In this document: piece by piece, positions 1 to 10,100 of the stretch
Numbering within the stretch: the first letter of the stretch is position 1
How the letters are laid out: every line of letters starts with the position of its first letter
Assembly (NCBI GenBank): GCA_965112735.1
Contig: OZ218950.1
Coordinates: 6,572,001-6,636,000 of the forward strand
Length of the DNA stretch: 64,000 nucleotides
Reading direction: 5' to 3'
Source of the DNA: Phaeosaccion multiseriatum
Taxonomy: Eukaryota; Ochrophyta, other classes
Translations under genes and position numbers: made by a program
The notes under the pieces: model-generated
The model's input: only the letters and a program-made list of their open reading frames with translations
The model's database searches: none
What the model was told of the DNA's origin: nothing

Positions 1-95
1 ATGGCAGTGAATGGGACGGGTTGGGATGGGGTGGGATGGGATGACAGTGGATGAGATGGAATGGCAGTGGATGGGATGGGATTGCCTCCTCGCTG
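1..95. repeat. GGGATGG-type imperfect G-rich repeat
   Basis: Imperfect repeats of ggatgggatgg and gatggaatgg fill the first 95 bases. They lie upstream of the exon starting at 353, so they are probably intronic sequence of that gene. No coding signal is seen. Confidence 0.6.
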
Positions 96-352
96 AGCTG
101 AGAGTGAAGAAAGTGTCCAGCAACATGTCAAGCAGCACCCCACCACACACTCGCGTAGCCCCTGCCCACCCTTCTTCCACACAAACGAGAGACATGCTCG
201 GTCCTTTCCTCTCTCTCTCGCTGTGCGCATGTGTGTGTGCATTGAATTGATGTCCTCCCAGTGTATTGACATCTTCTGGCCCTCCCTCCCTCCCCTCCCC
301 TCCCTCCCCTCCCATCCCCTCCCATCCCCTCCCCTCCCTCCTTGAGCCGCAG

Positions 353-1336
353 TGGTTCATGTTCGACCAGTTCAGTGACATGGTGAGCTACAAGGCCGTC
401 CCTGCCCTCGCGGCCTCTCCACAGGGGGGCGGACGGGACAGCGACAACGACGCTGACTTCCCCCCCGAGCGTCTACTGCTGCAGCAGCAGCAGCAGCAGG
501 GCTGTATGCTCGCTGTGGAGTCTCCCCCCTCTGGGGCGCGTGTCACGGAGGGAGAGCCGATTCCGCTCAGCTTCGGCGTATCCGTGAATGGGTCGGCAAA
601 CGTGTTTGCGGAGCACCACAGGCTGAGCAGAGTGTGCGTTTTCTACACCCTGGGCCACCGCGACCCTCCCCCGCAACAGCAGCGACGACAGCAGCAGGAG
701 CAGCCACCGGGAGCAGGGGCCACGGGCGGAGCAGTTTCGGTGGCAGGGGGAGAGGTTCCAGGGGCGTGTTTCGGGTTTCAGGAGAAAGATGCGGCGTTTC
801 TGCCCGCTACCCTAAGCGTCGGCTCCTACTACGCCAGAGTAGAGCTACAGACAGTGGAGGGGAAGGTCGCAGCAAGCAGCGAGCTCAGCGCCTTCCATGT
901 GGTGCCTAGGCAAGGGCAGCAAGCACAGGGAGAGAGCGAGCAGATAGTAGGAGAGCAGCAGGAGGGGGCAAGTGTGTTCAGCCAAGCTGTGGAGGTGGGT
1001 GGTGCCGTTTTGGAGTTTTCTTACCCGTGCCATGAGGAGGAGACGCGTCGGGCCCAAGCGCTTGCAATGGCCGCCGCGTGGGGAGACGGATCGGGTAGTG
1101 GTGGTGGTGGTGGTGACGGTGGTGGGGATGGAAGCGGAACTCTCTCTGCTCGCCGTGGCGGCGATGAGCAGGGTGCAGTAGCAAGGAGTGGGCAGGAGAG
1201 TCTACTGGAGGCCCCTCTGCTGTATGACCTGGTGAAGGGCTTTTGTCAGGAGGCGCAAGCAGACCCCGTGATCGTATGCATGGACCAACTAGCCACGCGG
1301 GCAATTGCGCACTGTGAAGAAGGAGCGGCGGCGTGA
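353..1336 (+). CDS. 3'-terminal exon of an unrecognised protein (partial)
   Basis: This reading frame opens after a pyrimidine-rich tract ending in ccgcag at 352 and stops at TGA 1334-1336, giving about 327 residues. The true start must lie in exons beyond the window edge. It begins with WFMFDQFSDMVSYK and then a poly-Q tract (about 480-500). A segment with beta-sandwich character follows (SGARVTEGEPIPLSFGVSV ... VGSYYARVELQTVEGKVAA), resembling an Ig/Fn3-like fold by pattern only. After a Gly-rich low-complexity linker comes a helical end (LLYDLVKGFCQEAQADPVIV). I do not recognise the family, and no catalytic motif is visible. Acceptor quality, length and codon use support a real exon; the identity is open. 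Confidence 0.6.
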   Translation, partial: WFMFDQFSDMVSYKAVPALAASPQGGGRDSDNDADFPPERLLLQQQQQQGCMLAVESPPSGARVTEGEPIPLSFGVSVNGSANVFAEHHRLSRVCVFYTLGHRDPPPQQQRRQQQEQPPGAGATGGAVSVAGGEVPGACFGFQEKDAAFLPATLSVGSYYARVELQTVEGKVAASSELSAFHVVPRQGQQAQGESEQIVGEQQEGASVFSQAVEVGGAVLEFSYPCHEEETRRAQALAMAAAWGDGSGSGGGGGDGGGDGSGTLSARRGGDEQGAVARSGQESLLEAPLLYDLVKGFCQEAQADPVIVCMDQLATRAIAHCEEGAAA

Positions 1337-2349
1337 AGATTGAAACATTTGTGGGATCGACTAACCATGTGGTGGTGCTGCTGGTTCTGGTGCTGGTGCT
1401 GGAGCTGGGCCGGAGAAGAAGCCGCAAATGACTGCCAAAGGGCGAGGGGGGAGGCGGGAGTCAGCAAGGGCGTAGGACAGCGGAGCCAACCGCTGACGTG
1501 CTACAGACATTTTCTTCGGTAGCATGCTACCAGGCCCTGCGAGCCCGGGTGCATGCCACTGACCGCCGGTGGTAGCGAGAAGCAGGTAGCACGCGAGGGG
1601 TCGAGCGTCTCTCTCTCACCCCACCAGGAGAGCACCGGAGCACCGGGCACACGGCCTCACCTGAGCCAGACACGGGCCTTGAGGGCTACTCTGACTCGCG
1701 CTCTCGCCTGCCTTGCGCCGGCCGAGGGTGGCTTGCTGCCATGGTGCTGGTGCAGGCTCCATCATTTCAGTTTCAATTTCAGTTTAGCTCCAGTGCCCTT
1801 GGCACCAACTTCATCGTAGGGGGCTCTATGCACCTTAGTCTCCAGACAGGAAGACAGGCGGAGTATGAGGGGAAAGTTTTGGAGTGATTGAGTTAAGGGG
1901 TGGCCGGGTCGGTCGGCTCAGGGATGGAGAGAAGAGAGAAGGGGAAGGAGTCAAGGGAGATTTCATTGACTTAAAACTCCTCCTTTTTTTCTTTTTTCTT
2001 TTTGTCATCGATTGTCACTGGTCATGAGTGCACGGCAGAGTGCTGCGAGGGCGCTTTGCCACAGCAGCAGCAGCAGCAGCAGCAGCAGCCCGAGGGAGAG
2101 GGCTGGTGCTCAGGTGGCACGCCTCACCCCTCTCACAAGGCCAATATTTATAATTTTCTGAATTATTTGTTGGTCTCGTCGGAACTCTCTCTCCCTGCGT
2201 GCTTAGGTACCAACATATACGTAACAGTCAATAACCTCAAGGAAGGTTTGCTCGGCATGGATAAAAGAGACAGAGATATAGAGAACAAAGAAGAACGAGG
2301 AAGAGCTGCAACAGATCAGCAGCAGCAGCAGCAGCAGCAGCACCCAGCC
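1337..2349. other. Intergenic region, no gene seen
   Basis: It holds the 3' flank of the upstream gene, T-rich runs near 1985-2005 and CAG repeats at about 2059-2088 and 2317-2340. The long frame at 2002-2586 is mostly poly-Q, poly-K and other low complexity and is not supported as a gene. Confidence 0.5.
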
Positions 2350-2584
2350 AAGCCCTCGGAGGCTTCCTTCGGCGACCAAGGATCTCCTTGCCAAGATTCC
2401 GCGGATATCCAGAGAGGTTTGCTTAGAGAGAGAGATAGAGAAGAAGAGAGAAAGAAGAAGAAAAAGGAGGAGGGAGGAAGAGCTGCAGCAGAACTGCAGC
2501 AGAGCTGCAGCACAGCCGGCAGCAGCAGCACGGCACCTAGGTACCAAGCCCTCGGAGGCTTCCTTCGGCGACCAAGGATCTCCT
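2350..2584 (+). repeat. Direct repeats in the 5' leader of MACPF copy A
   Basis: A block of about 38 bp beginning aagccctcggaggcttcc and ending gatctcct occurs at 2350-2388 and again at 2546-2584, separated by CAG-rich and purine-rich DNA. Related versions lie upstream of copy B (from about 6782) and copy C (from about 16162), each next to a CAG tract. The core aagccctcggaggctt is a near-palindrome. The block is therefore a conserved leader or promoter element of this gene family. Whether it acts in DNA or RNA is unknown. Confidence 0.6.
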
Positions 2585-2917
2585 GAAAGAATCCGGAGTG
2601 CAGCAGCTGAGTTGCGCGGCGCATACAAAGCGGCGGAGTACAGCTCCTGCTGGAGCGCGTAAGCAATCTCTACTCTAACGGAGGTGAGTGAGTGAGAGAG
2701 TGTGTGAGCGACGGGCGTGTGTTGGCCGCTGCTCTCCCGTTCCCCTTCCTTCGTTCCGTCCTTCCTTTAAGCTCAACCCACAGCGAAGGAGGCCCCATTA
2801 CTGACTGAACCCACGCCCTTTCACCCTTCGTGCCTTGTGCTCCCCTCTTCCTGCGCTTGTGACAGTGGCAAGCGGCCAGCCCCCTACACTCTGCTCTGCC
2901 TGGACCGTGCTGCTATC

Positions 2918-5900
2918 ATGGCGGAGATGATCAAGGACGTGGAGGCCTGTGACGATGCGGGGACCATTGAGGCTTTCGCCCGAACGTGGTGCGGGAGGGT
3001 GTATGATCACATCTACCCCAGTGACTCGGAGCCGCTCTCCCCTCAAGACGAAGGCGCCATGAGAAATGCCCTGCCGCCAAAGTGCCACAAGCTTCTTTCG
3101 CCGGACATCACAGCTTTCGTCAACGAGGAGCGCATGGCGCAGGACTGGGGGGAAGTGAGCGTACGCCTCATCGCGGCATCGCTGAAGGACGTCAATGTCT
3201 TGGCCACCGCGCTCGCTGAAGACGCGGACAGGCGCACGGCCGGCCAGGAAGTACTGCAGCCCAAGCTGCTCGACCTCTTGCTGCCGAAGTTTGAGCTCTG
3301 GGGCTTACTCTTGGCGAAGGGAATTGACCCCACGCGCAGGCAATGGGCCCGCGACGTGGCACTCGAGTACATGACATTGGCGGGCCTGGCGAACACCCCC
3401 TGGCCGACCATCGCGGGACTTATCAAGGTGGACGAGTTGGATGAGGAGGAGCAGCAGGAGGAGAAGGAGCCCCCTTCGGACGAGCCAGCAGAGGGTCCTT
3501 CCGAGGCCAGCGCCGAGAAGGAGCAGGAGGTTCCCATCACAAGCACCGAACTGCACACCCTCCAGAGCCTCTTCGCCAACGCCCCCAATGCCCCCCCCAT
3601 TCGCAAGGAGGTGACCGCGACGAACCAATCCATGACCTCCACGGCCGCCATTGTGGAGTACATCCTCTGTCCCATGAAGTCCTTCCGCATTGACCCGAAT
3701 GAGATGGGGCTGAGCGACGATGCCACCGAAAGCGCTAGCAGCGTTGGGTCGCTACGCGAGGCCGGGAGCTTCTTGGACACCTTCGGCTCCCACATGAGGT
3801 GAGGCAGACAGCAAGCACTGCAGAATACGTTATGAAGAAGGGGCTACCAGGGAAAGCGCATGGCTCCGGGCGTTCCTCAGCGCCAGTCCCAGCCACGGAG
3901 CTTTCTTGTCTCTTTCTCCTCCTTTTCTCTTGCTTCTTCCAACTCTACTCTTTCTCACACTCCTCCCTCTCTCTCCAATTTCTGCTTCACCCCCCACTTT
4001 ATCGACCTTCCCACCAACACACAGCTCCGGCACGCACTTGATGGAGGGGTCTTCTTTCATACCGTCACCACGACGATGCAGAGGAGGTGAGTTCGGGTGC
4101 AGGCTCTCTCTCAGCAAGTGGCACATCCCTCTTGCCGTCGCTTGCGGCGTCGGAGCTGCTACTTGCTTCCCGTTCCTTTCTCTCGCTTTGTTCACCTCTC
4201 CTCTAAGCAACTTGCCCCCCCCACTCGCCTGCCCCCCACACTGCCAACGAACTAAATCAGGTCAGTACGTCGACGCTCATGAGGCCTACTGGTGAGGCCA
4301 GCAAAGAGAGCAAGGGCAAGTCCAGCTCTTCGGGGGCATCTGTCGCGGGAAGCTACGCGGGCGTGACTGCTTCGGTGTCGGCCAGCATGAGTGAGGCCAC
4401 GAGCAGTGGCAGTGCCGACTTCTCCGACTCAGCCACAAACGGGGGGGACAGCACCAAGAAAACGCAAGCCGTGTACACCAGCTACGTTCGGGTAAGTTGG
4501 TGTGGAGGGGGGTAGGGATGGCCAGGGGGGAGGGCCTGATTCTCCTCCGCTTCTGACAAGGAAGTTTTTTCTTCTTGGCTCGAAGTGTTTACTCGTGTCT
4601 CGCGTCAAGCCCTTGTTGCTCTAACCTCTTTTCCGGCGCCCCGCTGCTGCCCCTGTACTCTGAACACAGTCCCTCGGGCCGAACGCTCTCCGACGCCCGA
4701 AACGTTCGCATCATCTTTGTTCTCAGACAACTCGAGCTGGGCCATCATCGATAGAGGGCCCCTTTCCGCCCTCGTCCCCATCGACCATCTGCTCAGAAGA
4801 GGTGCGAGAGAACTCATCATTTGTGTGTATACTGGGTTACGGGCGGAGGGGGGCTTGGGCTTGGTTGCGGTTACGTCTCTTGCTTTAGTCCGCCTGTATG
4901 ATCCCTATTTTTTTTCCCTGAAGGAAACTTGAGCTTGCCCCCCTCGTTGTCGCAGACTCATATCATCCCTCCCATACGATGTCCCCAGATGACCAGCCAG
5001 GACGACGACGAGGAGGAAGACGAGGTCGAAGACGAATTTGAAGTCGTCAAAGACCTTCAGGCGAACTTGGTGCAACTTGTGACACTGGGCACCAAACTCG
5101 AAATTGGTGAAATCGACACCGTGAGAGAGGTGACTGCCTTTGCGCAGACGACGGCTGAGGCCTTTGTTAAGGCCGCCAATGCTCAGCGTGAGACCGCCAA
5201 AGCAGGAGATCAGGCCGTCACAGCACCGCCGGTGCCGGACTTCCTCGACACCGTCAGCCGTGAGCTCGCTGCCGATGGTGGTAGAGTGGTGGGTGCGGTC
5301 ACCTTGCTGTCAGAGGAGGAAAGCCCTCTGCTCTACAAGGTGATTCGGGGTATGAGCTCCTCGACAAAGGACTGGGCTCGATTTGAGGACAATATGAAAC
5401 TGGGAGGACAAGAGCTGGTGTTGGAGAAGCTGCTACCTCAAGCCAAGTTTCGGGTCTTGACACACGAGAAGAAGGCCTTGAAGGCTCTATCGGAGGACCT
5501 GCGGCTGAAGGATTGGAACCCTGTGGCGGCAGGCTGGACCGAACTGGAGGAGGGATCAGAACTGGGCTTCGGGGGCTTGGAAGGCGTTACAACCTCAAGG
5601 CACTCGGGACAGGTGGTCGGGTTGGACCTGCACGACCGAGTGGAAACCAGCTTCACGATGGCGGTGCCCACCTTCCAGAAAGGGTACTTCACTGCTCTCA
5701 CCAGCCTTAGGTTGAGCGGTCTCGGCTTAACGGGGACTCTCGAGGACAGCGGCATCTTTCGCACCTTACGGCCCTCATCGAAGTGGACCTTGCTTCACCG
5801 CAACAGGCTGACGGGGGATGTGCCAAGCCCCAGCAAACTGCCGAGCTTGAGGAAGCTCGCTCGACCTTAGCAGAAACAACCTCGGTGGGAGTATTCACAC

Positions 5901-6150
5901 TGACGTGTGGTTGGTGTTGCAAAGACGCAATGGGAAGGTGGATCTGAGCTACAACAATCTTTCGGGCAGCGTCGTCTCGAAGAATCCCATCATCCTCGAG
6001 CACAACTACAACAAGGGGTAGGCATGGCTGGGACAAGAATTGGAACATTCCGACCATCGCGCGTCGCGCAGGTACGGGGTGTCGCCGTGCAACAGTCGCC
6101 GGGTCTCCCTACTCTGACAATGGAGAATGGGGACTTCAAGCGTACCTGGC
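2918..6150 (+). pseudogene. MACPF-LRR family copy A, degenerate pseudogene
   Basis: Homology to copies B and C covers pieces at 2918-3798, 4025-4086, 4261-4491, 4670-4801 and 4989 to about 6150. The first piece joins the N-terminal helical domain directly to the MACPF core. The coiled-coil exon, the two short exons and the first part of the core exon are missing, yet the frame stays open. Several breaks follow. The exon with the MACPF signature is 62 nt instead of 64 and its YGTH reads SGTH. In the expected phase the next exon then meets a stop near 4293. The exon at 4670 has two extra bases. The large exon lacks the segment that starts NQAINWIQ in B. Small indels near 5759, 5795 and 5852 break the LRRs, with a stop at 5870. 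Homology ends before the beta-trefoil. Introns remain, so this is a decayed duplicate and not a retrocopy. Confidence 0.85.
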
Positions 6151-6370
6151 CCCCGATAAGCAGAAGCCAGAGTTTGCCACGGCCGAAAGCAACAAGCCAG
6201 GGGCTGGGCCTAGACTAGTACAACTTCGACCCCCCCCCCCCCCTTTTTTTTTTTCTTTCTCCCAGCCTGAGAAGCCAGAAGCCAGACCGTCTGGGCGCCA
6301 GAAGCCCGAAGCCAGGAGGGGGGTACGGCCCCCTCAGAGAAACCTCGCCTGGGGCCGATACGGGCGGCAA
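6140..6370. repeat. Dispersed repeat (left copy, inverted partner at 41720-41945)
   Basis: The stretch carries repeated cagaagcc / gaagccag words and ends in a gggggtacggccccct segment. Its reverse complement closely matches 41720-41945, for example the shared words gcttctgcttatcgggg and ttgctttcggccg. It starts exactly where homology of pseudogene A to its relatives stops. It could be a mobile-element remnant or a recombination junction. Confidence 0.55.
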
Positions 6371-6479
6371 CAAGGGGAGCAGTAGCAGCAGTAGGAATAA
6401 GTCATTGAATTTTTTTCTTTTCCTTTCTTTCTCTTTCTTTGGCATTTTGTTCCCTGAGCATGGCATAGTGCCGCGAGGG

Positions 6480-6480
<1 letters not shown>

Positions 6481-6534
<54 letters not shown>
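6481..6534 (+). repeat. (CAG)18 trinucleotide repeat
   Basis: A pure CAG tract of about 18 units upstream of copy B. Shorter CAG tracts also lie at about 6750-6762 and 16130-16147, and CTG (the same repeat on the minus strand) at 41536-41572 upstream of copy D. The tracts thus accompany the 5' side of this gene family. Confidence 0.9.
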
Positions 6535-6537
<3 letters not shown>

Positions 6538-6724
6538 GCTGCTGCTCAAGTTCTCAGCGGAGGTGGGCAAGCCTAACCGCAACGCCCCCTTTTCCCCTTG
6601 TGGGATCAATTTTTGGTTGGCCTCAACTCCCGCTCCGCAGAAGACTACGAAGAAATGTTTCTCAGTGTCTTAGTTTCTCAGTTTCTTGTTGAAGTACATG
6701 TACCCTTGGTTGGAAGACATTCAA

Positions 6725-7143
6725 CAAGCAACCTTACCTACAGCAGAGGAGGCAGCAGCAGCAGCACGCACCAAGCAAGGCAAGCCCTCGGAGGCTTTTG
6801 CTTCGGCCTCGGCGACGGCGACTCGGGAGCGAACAAGAATCATCTCCTGACAAGATTGCTGAGTGCAAGCAGCTGAATTGCGTATCTGTCCTCCAGCCGG
6901 AGCGCGTAAGTAGTCCCTACACCAACACACCAACATAGGTGAGTGAGGAGGGCGGGAGTGGGCGAGTGGGTGATCCATTCTTCTTCCTTCTTGCTTGAAG
7001 CTCAACCCCCAGGAACCCAGCGAATGAGGCCCATTGAGCTGCTGACTGAACCCACGCATTTCCACCCTTCGCGCTTTGTGCTCCCCTCTTCCTGCGCTTT
7101 TGACAGTGGCAAACGGCCCTACACTCCGGACCGTGTTGCAAAC
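6725..7143 (+). promoter_or_regulatory. 5' leader of MACPF copy B with an untranslated-exon intron
   Basis: This stretch is conserved with the leaders of copies A and C: a CAG tract, the aagccctcgg block, then gagtgcaagcagctgaattgcg. An intron in the leader is predicted from the donor ag|gtgagtgag (gt at 6939) to the acceptor tgacag (7106), leaving a short untranslated end before ATG 7144. Copy A has the same arrangement before its ATG at 2918. Promoter location is not visible. Confidence 0.5.
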
Positions 7144-10100
7144 ATGGCGGAGATAATCAAGGACGTGAAGGCTTTTGATGATGCGGGGACCATTGAGGCT
7201 TTCGCCCGAATGTGGTGCGGGAGGGTGTACGATCACATCTACCCCAGTGGCTCGGAGCCGCTCTCCCCTCAAGACGAAGGCGCCATGAGAAATGCCCTGC
7301 CGCCAAAGTGCCACAAGCTTCTTTCGCCGGACATCACAGCTTTCGTCAACGAGGAGCGCATGGCGCAGGACTGGGGGGAAGTGAGCGTGCGCCTCGTCGC
7401 GGCGTCGCTGAAGGACATCAATGTCTTGGCCACCGCGCTCGCTGAAGACGCGGACAGGCGCACGGCCGGCCAGGAAGTACTGCAGCCTAGGCTGCTCGAC
7501 CTCTTGCTGCCGAAGCTTGAGCTCTGGGGCTTACTCTTGGGGAAGGGAATTGACCCCACGCGCAGGCAATGGGCCCGCGACGTGGCACTCGAGTACAAGA
7601 ACTTGACGGGCCTGGCGAACACCCCCTGGCCGACCATCGAGGGACTTATCAAGGTGGACGAGTTGGATGAGAGGCGAGACTCCGCAGCAGGTGATGAGGA
7701 TGAGCAGAAGTCGAAGGAGGAGGTACCCCCTTTGGCCAAGCCAGCAGAGGGTCCTTCCGAGGCCAGCACCGAGAAGGAGGACGAGAAGGAGCCCCCTTCG
7801 GCCGAGCCAACAGGGGATGCTTCCGAGGCCAGCGCCGAGGACAAGAAGGAGGAGGAGTCCCCTTCGGGCAAGCCAGCAGCAGGGAAGGAGCAGGAGGTTC
7901 CCATCACCAGCACCGAGCTGCACACCCTCCAGACCTTCTTCGCCAACGCTCCCAACGCCCCCCCCATTCGCAAGGAGGCGATGGAGTTCGGGGTGGGGCT
8001 TGCGGCGGCGCATGAGTTGGAAGAGAAGGGAATTCGAACCGCCTCAAAGCTCAGCGATGATGACGTCGACAAGCTGGCCTTGGTGAGTGAGTGATTAGCA
8101 GGGGTTCTGTTTGTTTGCCTCCGGACTTCATCACGAGTGCCCATGCTCTTGTCCAATGGACAGTTTTGTGTGTGGGTGCGTGGGTTTGCTTGCCTGTGTG
8201 TGTGTGTGTGTGTGTGTATTTGGGTGTGTGAGCTCTTCATTCATTTTTCAAATCATTCAGGAAGCCCGTGCAAAGTTCAGAGGATGCTTCTCAAATCCCC
8301 CAACTTCCTTGTTCCTTGCCTCTGCTACCTTCCCCTCAGGACCATACTGAGAATACGCGTGTCATCTCCAACAGGATCAAGGCCATGAGGGGCAACACCA
8401 TCCGCCGAGAGAGCGAAGAGGGCGCAGACGACAAAGAGGAGGAGGAAGCAGCGAGGAAGGCGGCCGAGGAAGCTGCCCAGCTGCGCAACAGCAAGCTCAT
8501 CGAGGAGGAGCGGGGTCGACTGAAGCAGTCTCTGCAGGACGCGGAAGACTTGCTGGCCAAGGTCGACGTCAACGGCACTCTCGACGGCGGAGAAGAGAAG
8601 CTGAGGAGCCGGCTTGAGGCGGCCAAAGCGAGGGTGAGTCGAAGTTTGTTGTTTCTTTCGGTTAAAGGGGCGGCGTCGGGGGGTTGTGCCGTCGTTGTGC
8701 TGCTGGTGCTGCTGCTAGCGCTGAGAGTAGCTACTCCGCTTCTGCTGCTTCGCCGTCAATGTTGGCGCTGCAGGATTTGCCTTACGTGGGGAGGGGCGGG
8801 GCGGGTGGAGAGGAATTACTGCGAGTTCGTCTCTCCGTTTTTTCCTTCTACTCTCTCGAGGGGACTGCAAGAGACAGTGCTGGCTGTGGACCGCCCCTCT
8901 TCCTTCTGTGTGTGAAGAACGTGCCTTACCTGCCCTCGTTGTTTGGAAATACTGTTGCAGGTGGCGGCCTCCGACGGCTGGGAAGGACAGCTGAGCAGCT
9001 CCGAGTCGCTGCTCGCCACCGCTCAAGCACAGACCAGCATCCTCGCTGGAGTGACTAGCCCTAAGAACCCCTATGCCACCGATGAACAGCTTGTTGCGTC
9101 TGTCTCGGGGGGGTCAGCCTTGTACGGTAAGTCCGGCCGGCTATAGAACTCTATCCTTCCCTTCCTTACATACAGCTCTTCCAACTCACTTCCAGTCCTC
9201 CTTCGTACCAAACCTGTGTGTTGTGAGTCTTTGCCTACTCCTTGTCCAATGCTCTTGCTTTGTGGAAGTGCGAATACACACTCATGTTGGTTTTGTCCGA
9301 AAGACACTCACTCAAGCGCACGGCACATACTGCTGCTGCTGCTGCTCTAACGTCTGCTATGAGCAGGAGTCAACCTCTTCCCGAATAAAGTGGAGCTATC
9401 GAGGATTCCTCTGGCACCCGTGCTCAAGCCCCCTGAGCACGTTGACTTGTAAGTGACTGAAACAACTTCTGCTTGCTCGCTTCCGCTTTCACCTCGAGCT
9501 CTGATCTTCTTCTCGTAACAATCAAGCCCCCCCGCCCCCCCTCCTCTTCCTTCGTTGACCCCTCTTTCCTTCGCGTGATGTACGCTCTGTCTGCTCGCAG
9601 ACGAGGCCCCAACATGCCCTTTGAGGCTCGAGTCATGAAGACAACTTCTGAAGAAATTGCATCCTCCTTCCACAACTCGACACGGACTACTGGCATGACG
9701 GCAGCGGAGTCAAGCGTCTCGTCTTGGGGAGCAAGCGCCAGCGTGTCAGGGTACGGGGCAAAGGTCAGCGCCGGTCACTCCGAATCGAAGAACTCGAGCT
9801 CTGAGGAGTCTGAATCGGAGGAGGAGACCAAGACGAGGAACAACCAATCCAAGACCTCCACGGCCACCATTGTGGAGTACATCCTCTGTCCCATGAAGTC
9901 CTTCCGCATTGACCCGAATGAGATCAGACTGAGCGACGAGGCTATCAACAGCGCTCGCAAAGTTGAGTCACTACGAGAGGCCATGGAATTCCTGGACACG
10001 TTCGGCTCCCACGTGAGGTGAGGCAGACAGCAAGCACTGCAGAATACGGTATGAAGGAGGGGCTGCCAGGAAAAGCGCACGGCTACGGGTGTTCCTCAGT

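Noticed and set aside
2002-2586. A 194-codon frame with poly-Q and poly-K stretches
   Set aside because: It is mostly CAG and purine repeats and direct leader repeats, and has no ordinary protein segment of useful length.
2918-6150. Copy A as a processed (retro) pseudogene, because exons 1 and 5 are fused
   Set aside because: Four introns downstream of the fusion are retained at the same positions as in B and C, so a genomic deletion is the simpler explanation.
8253-8340. An additional exon between exons 1 and 2 of copy B, starting after cattcag at 8259
   Set aside because: The acceptor-like site has no good donor after it in phase, and copies C and D are not conserved as coding there.
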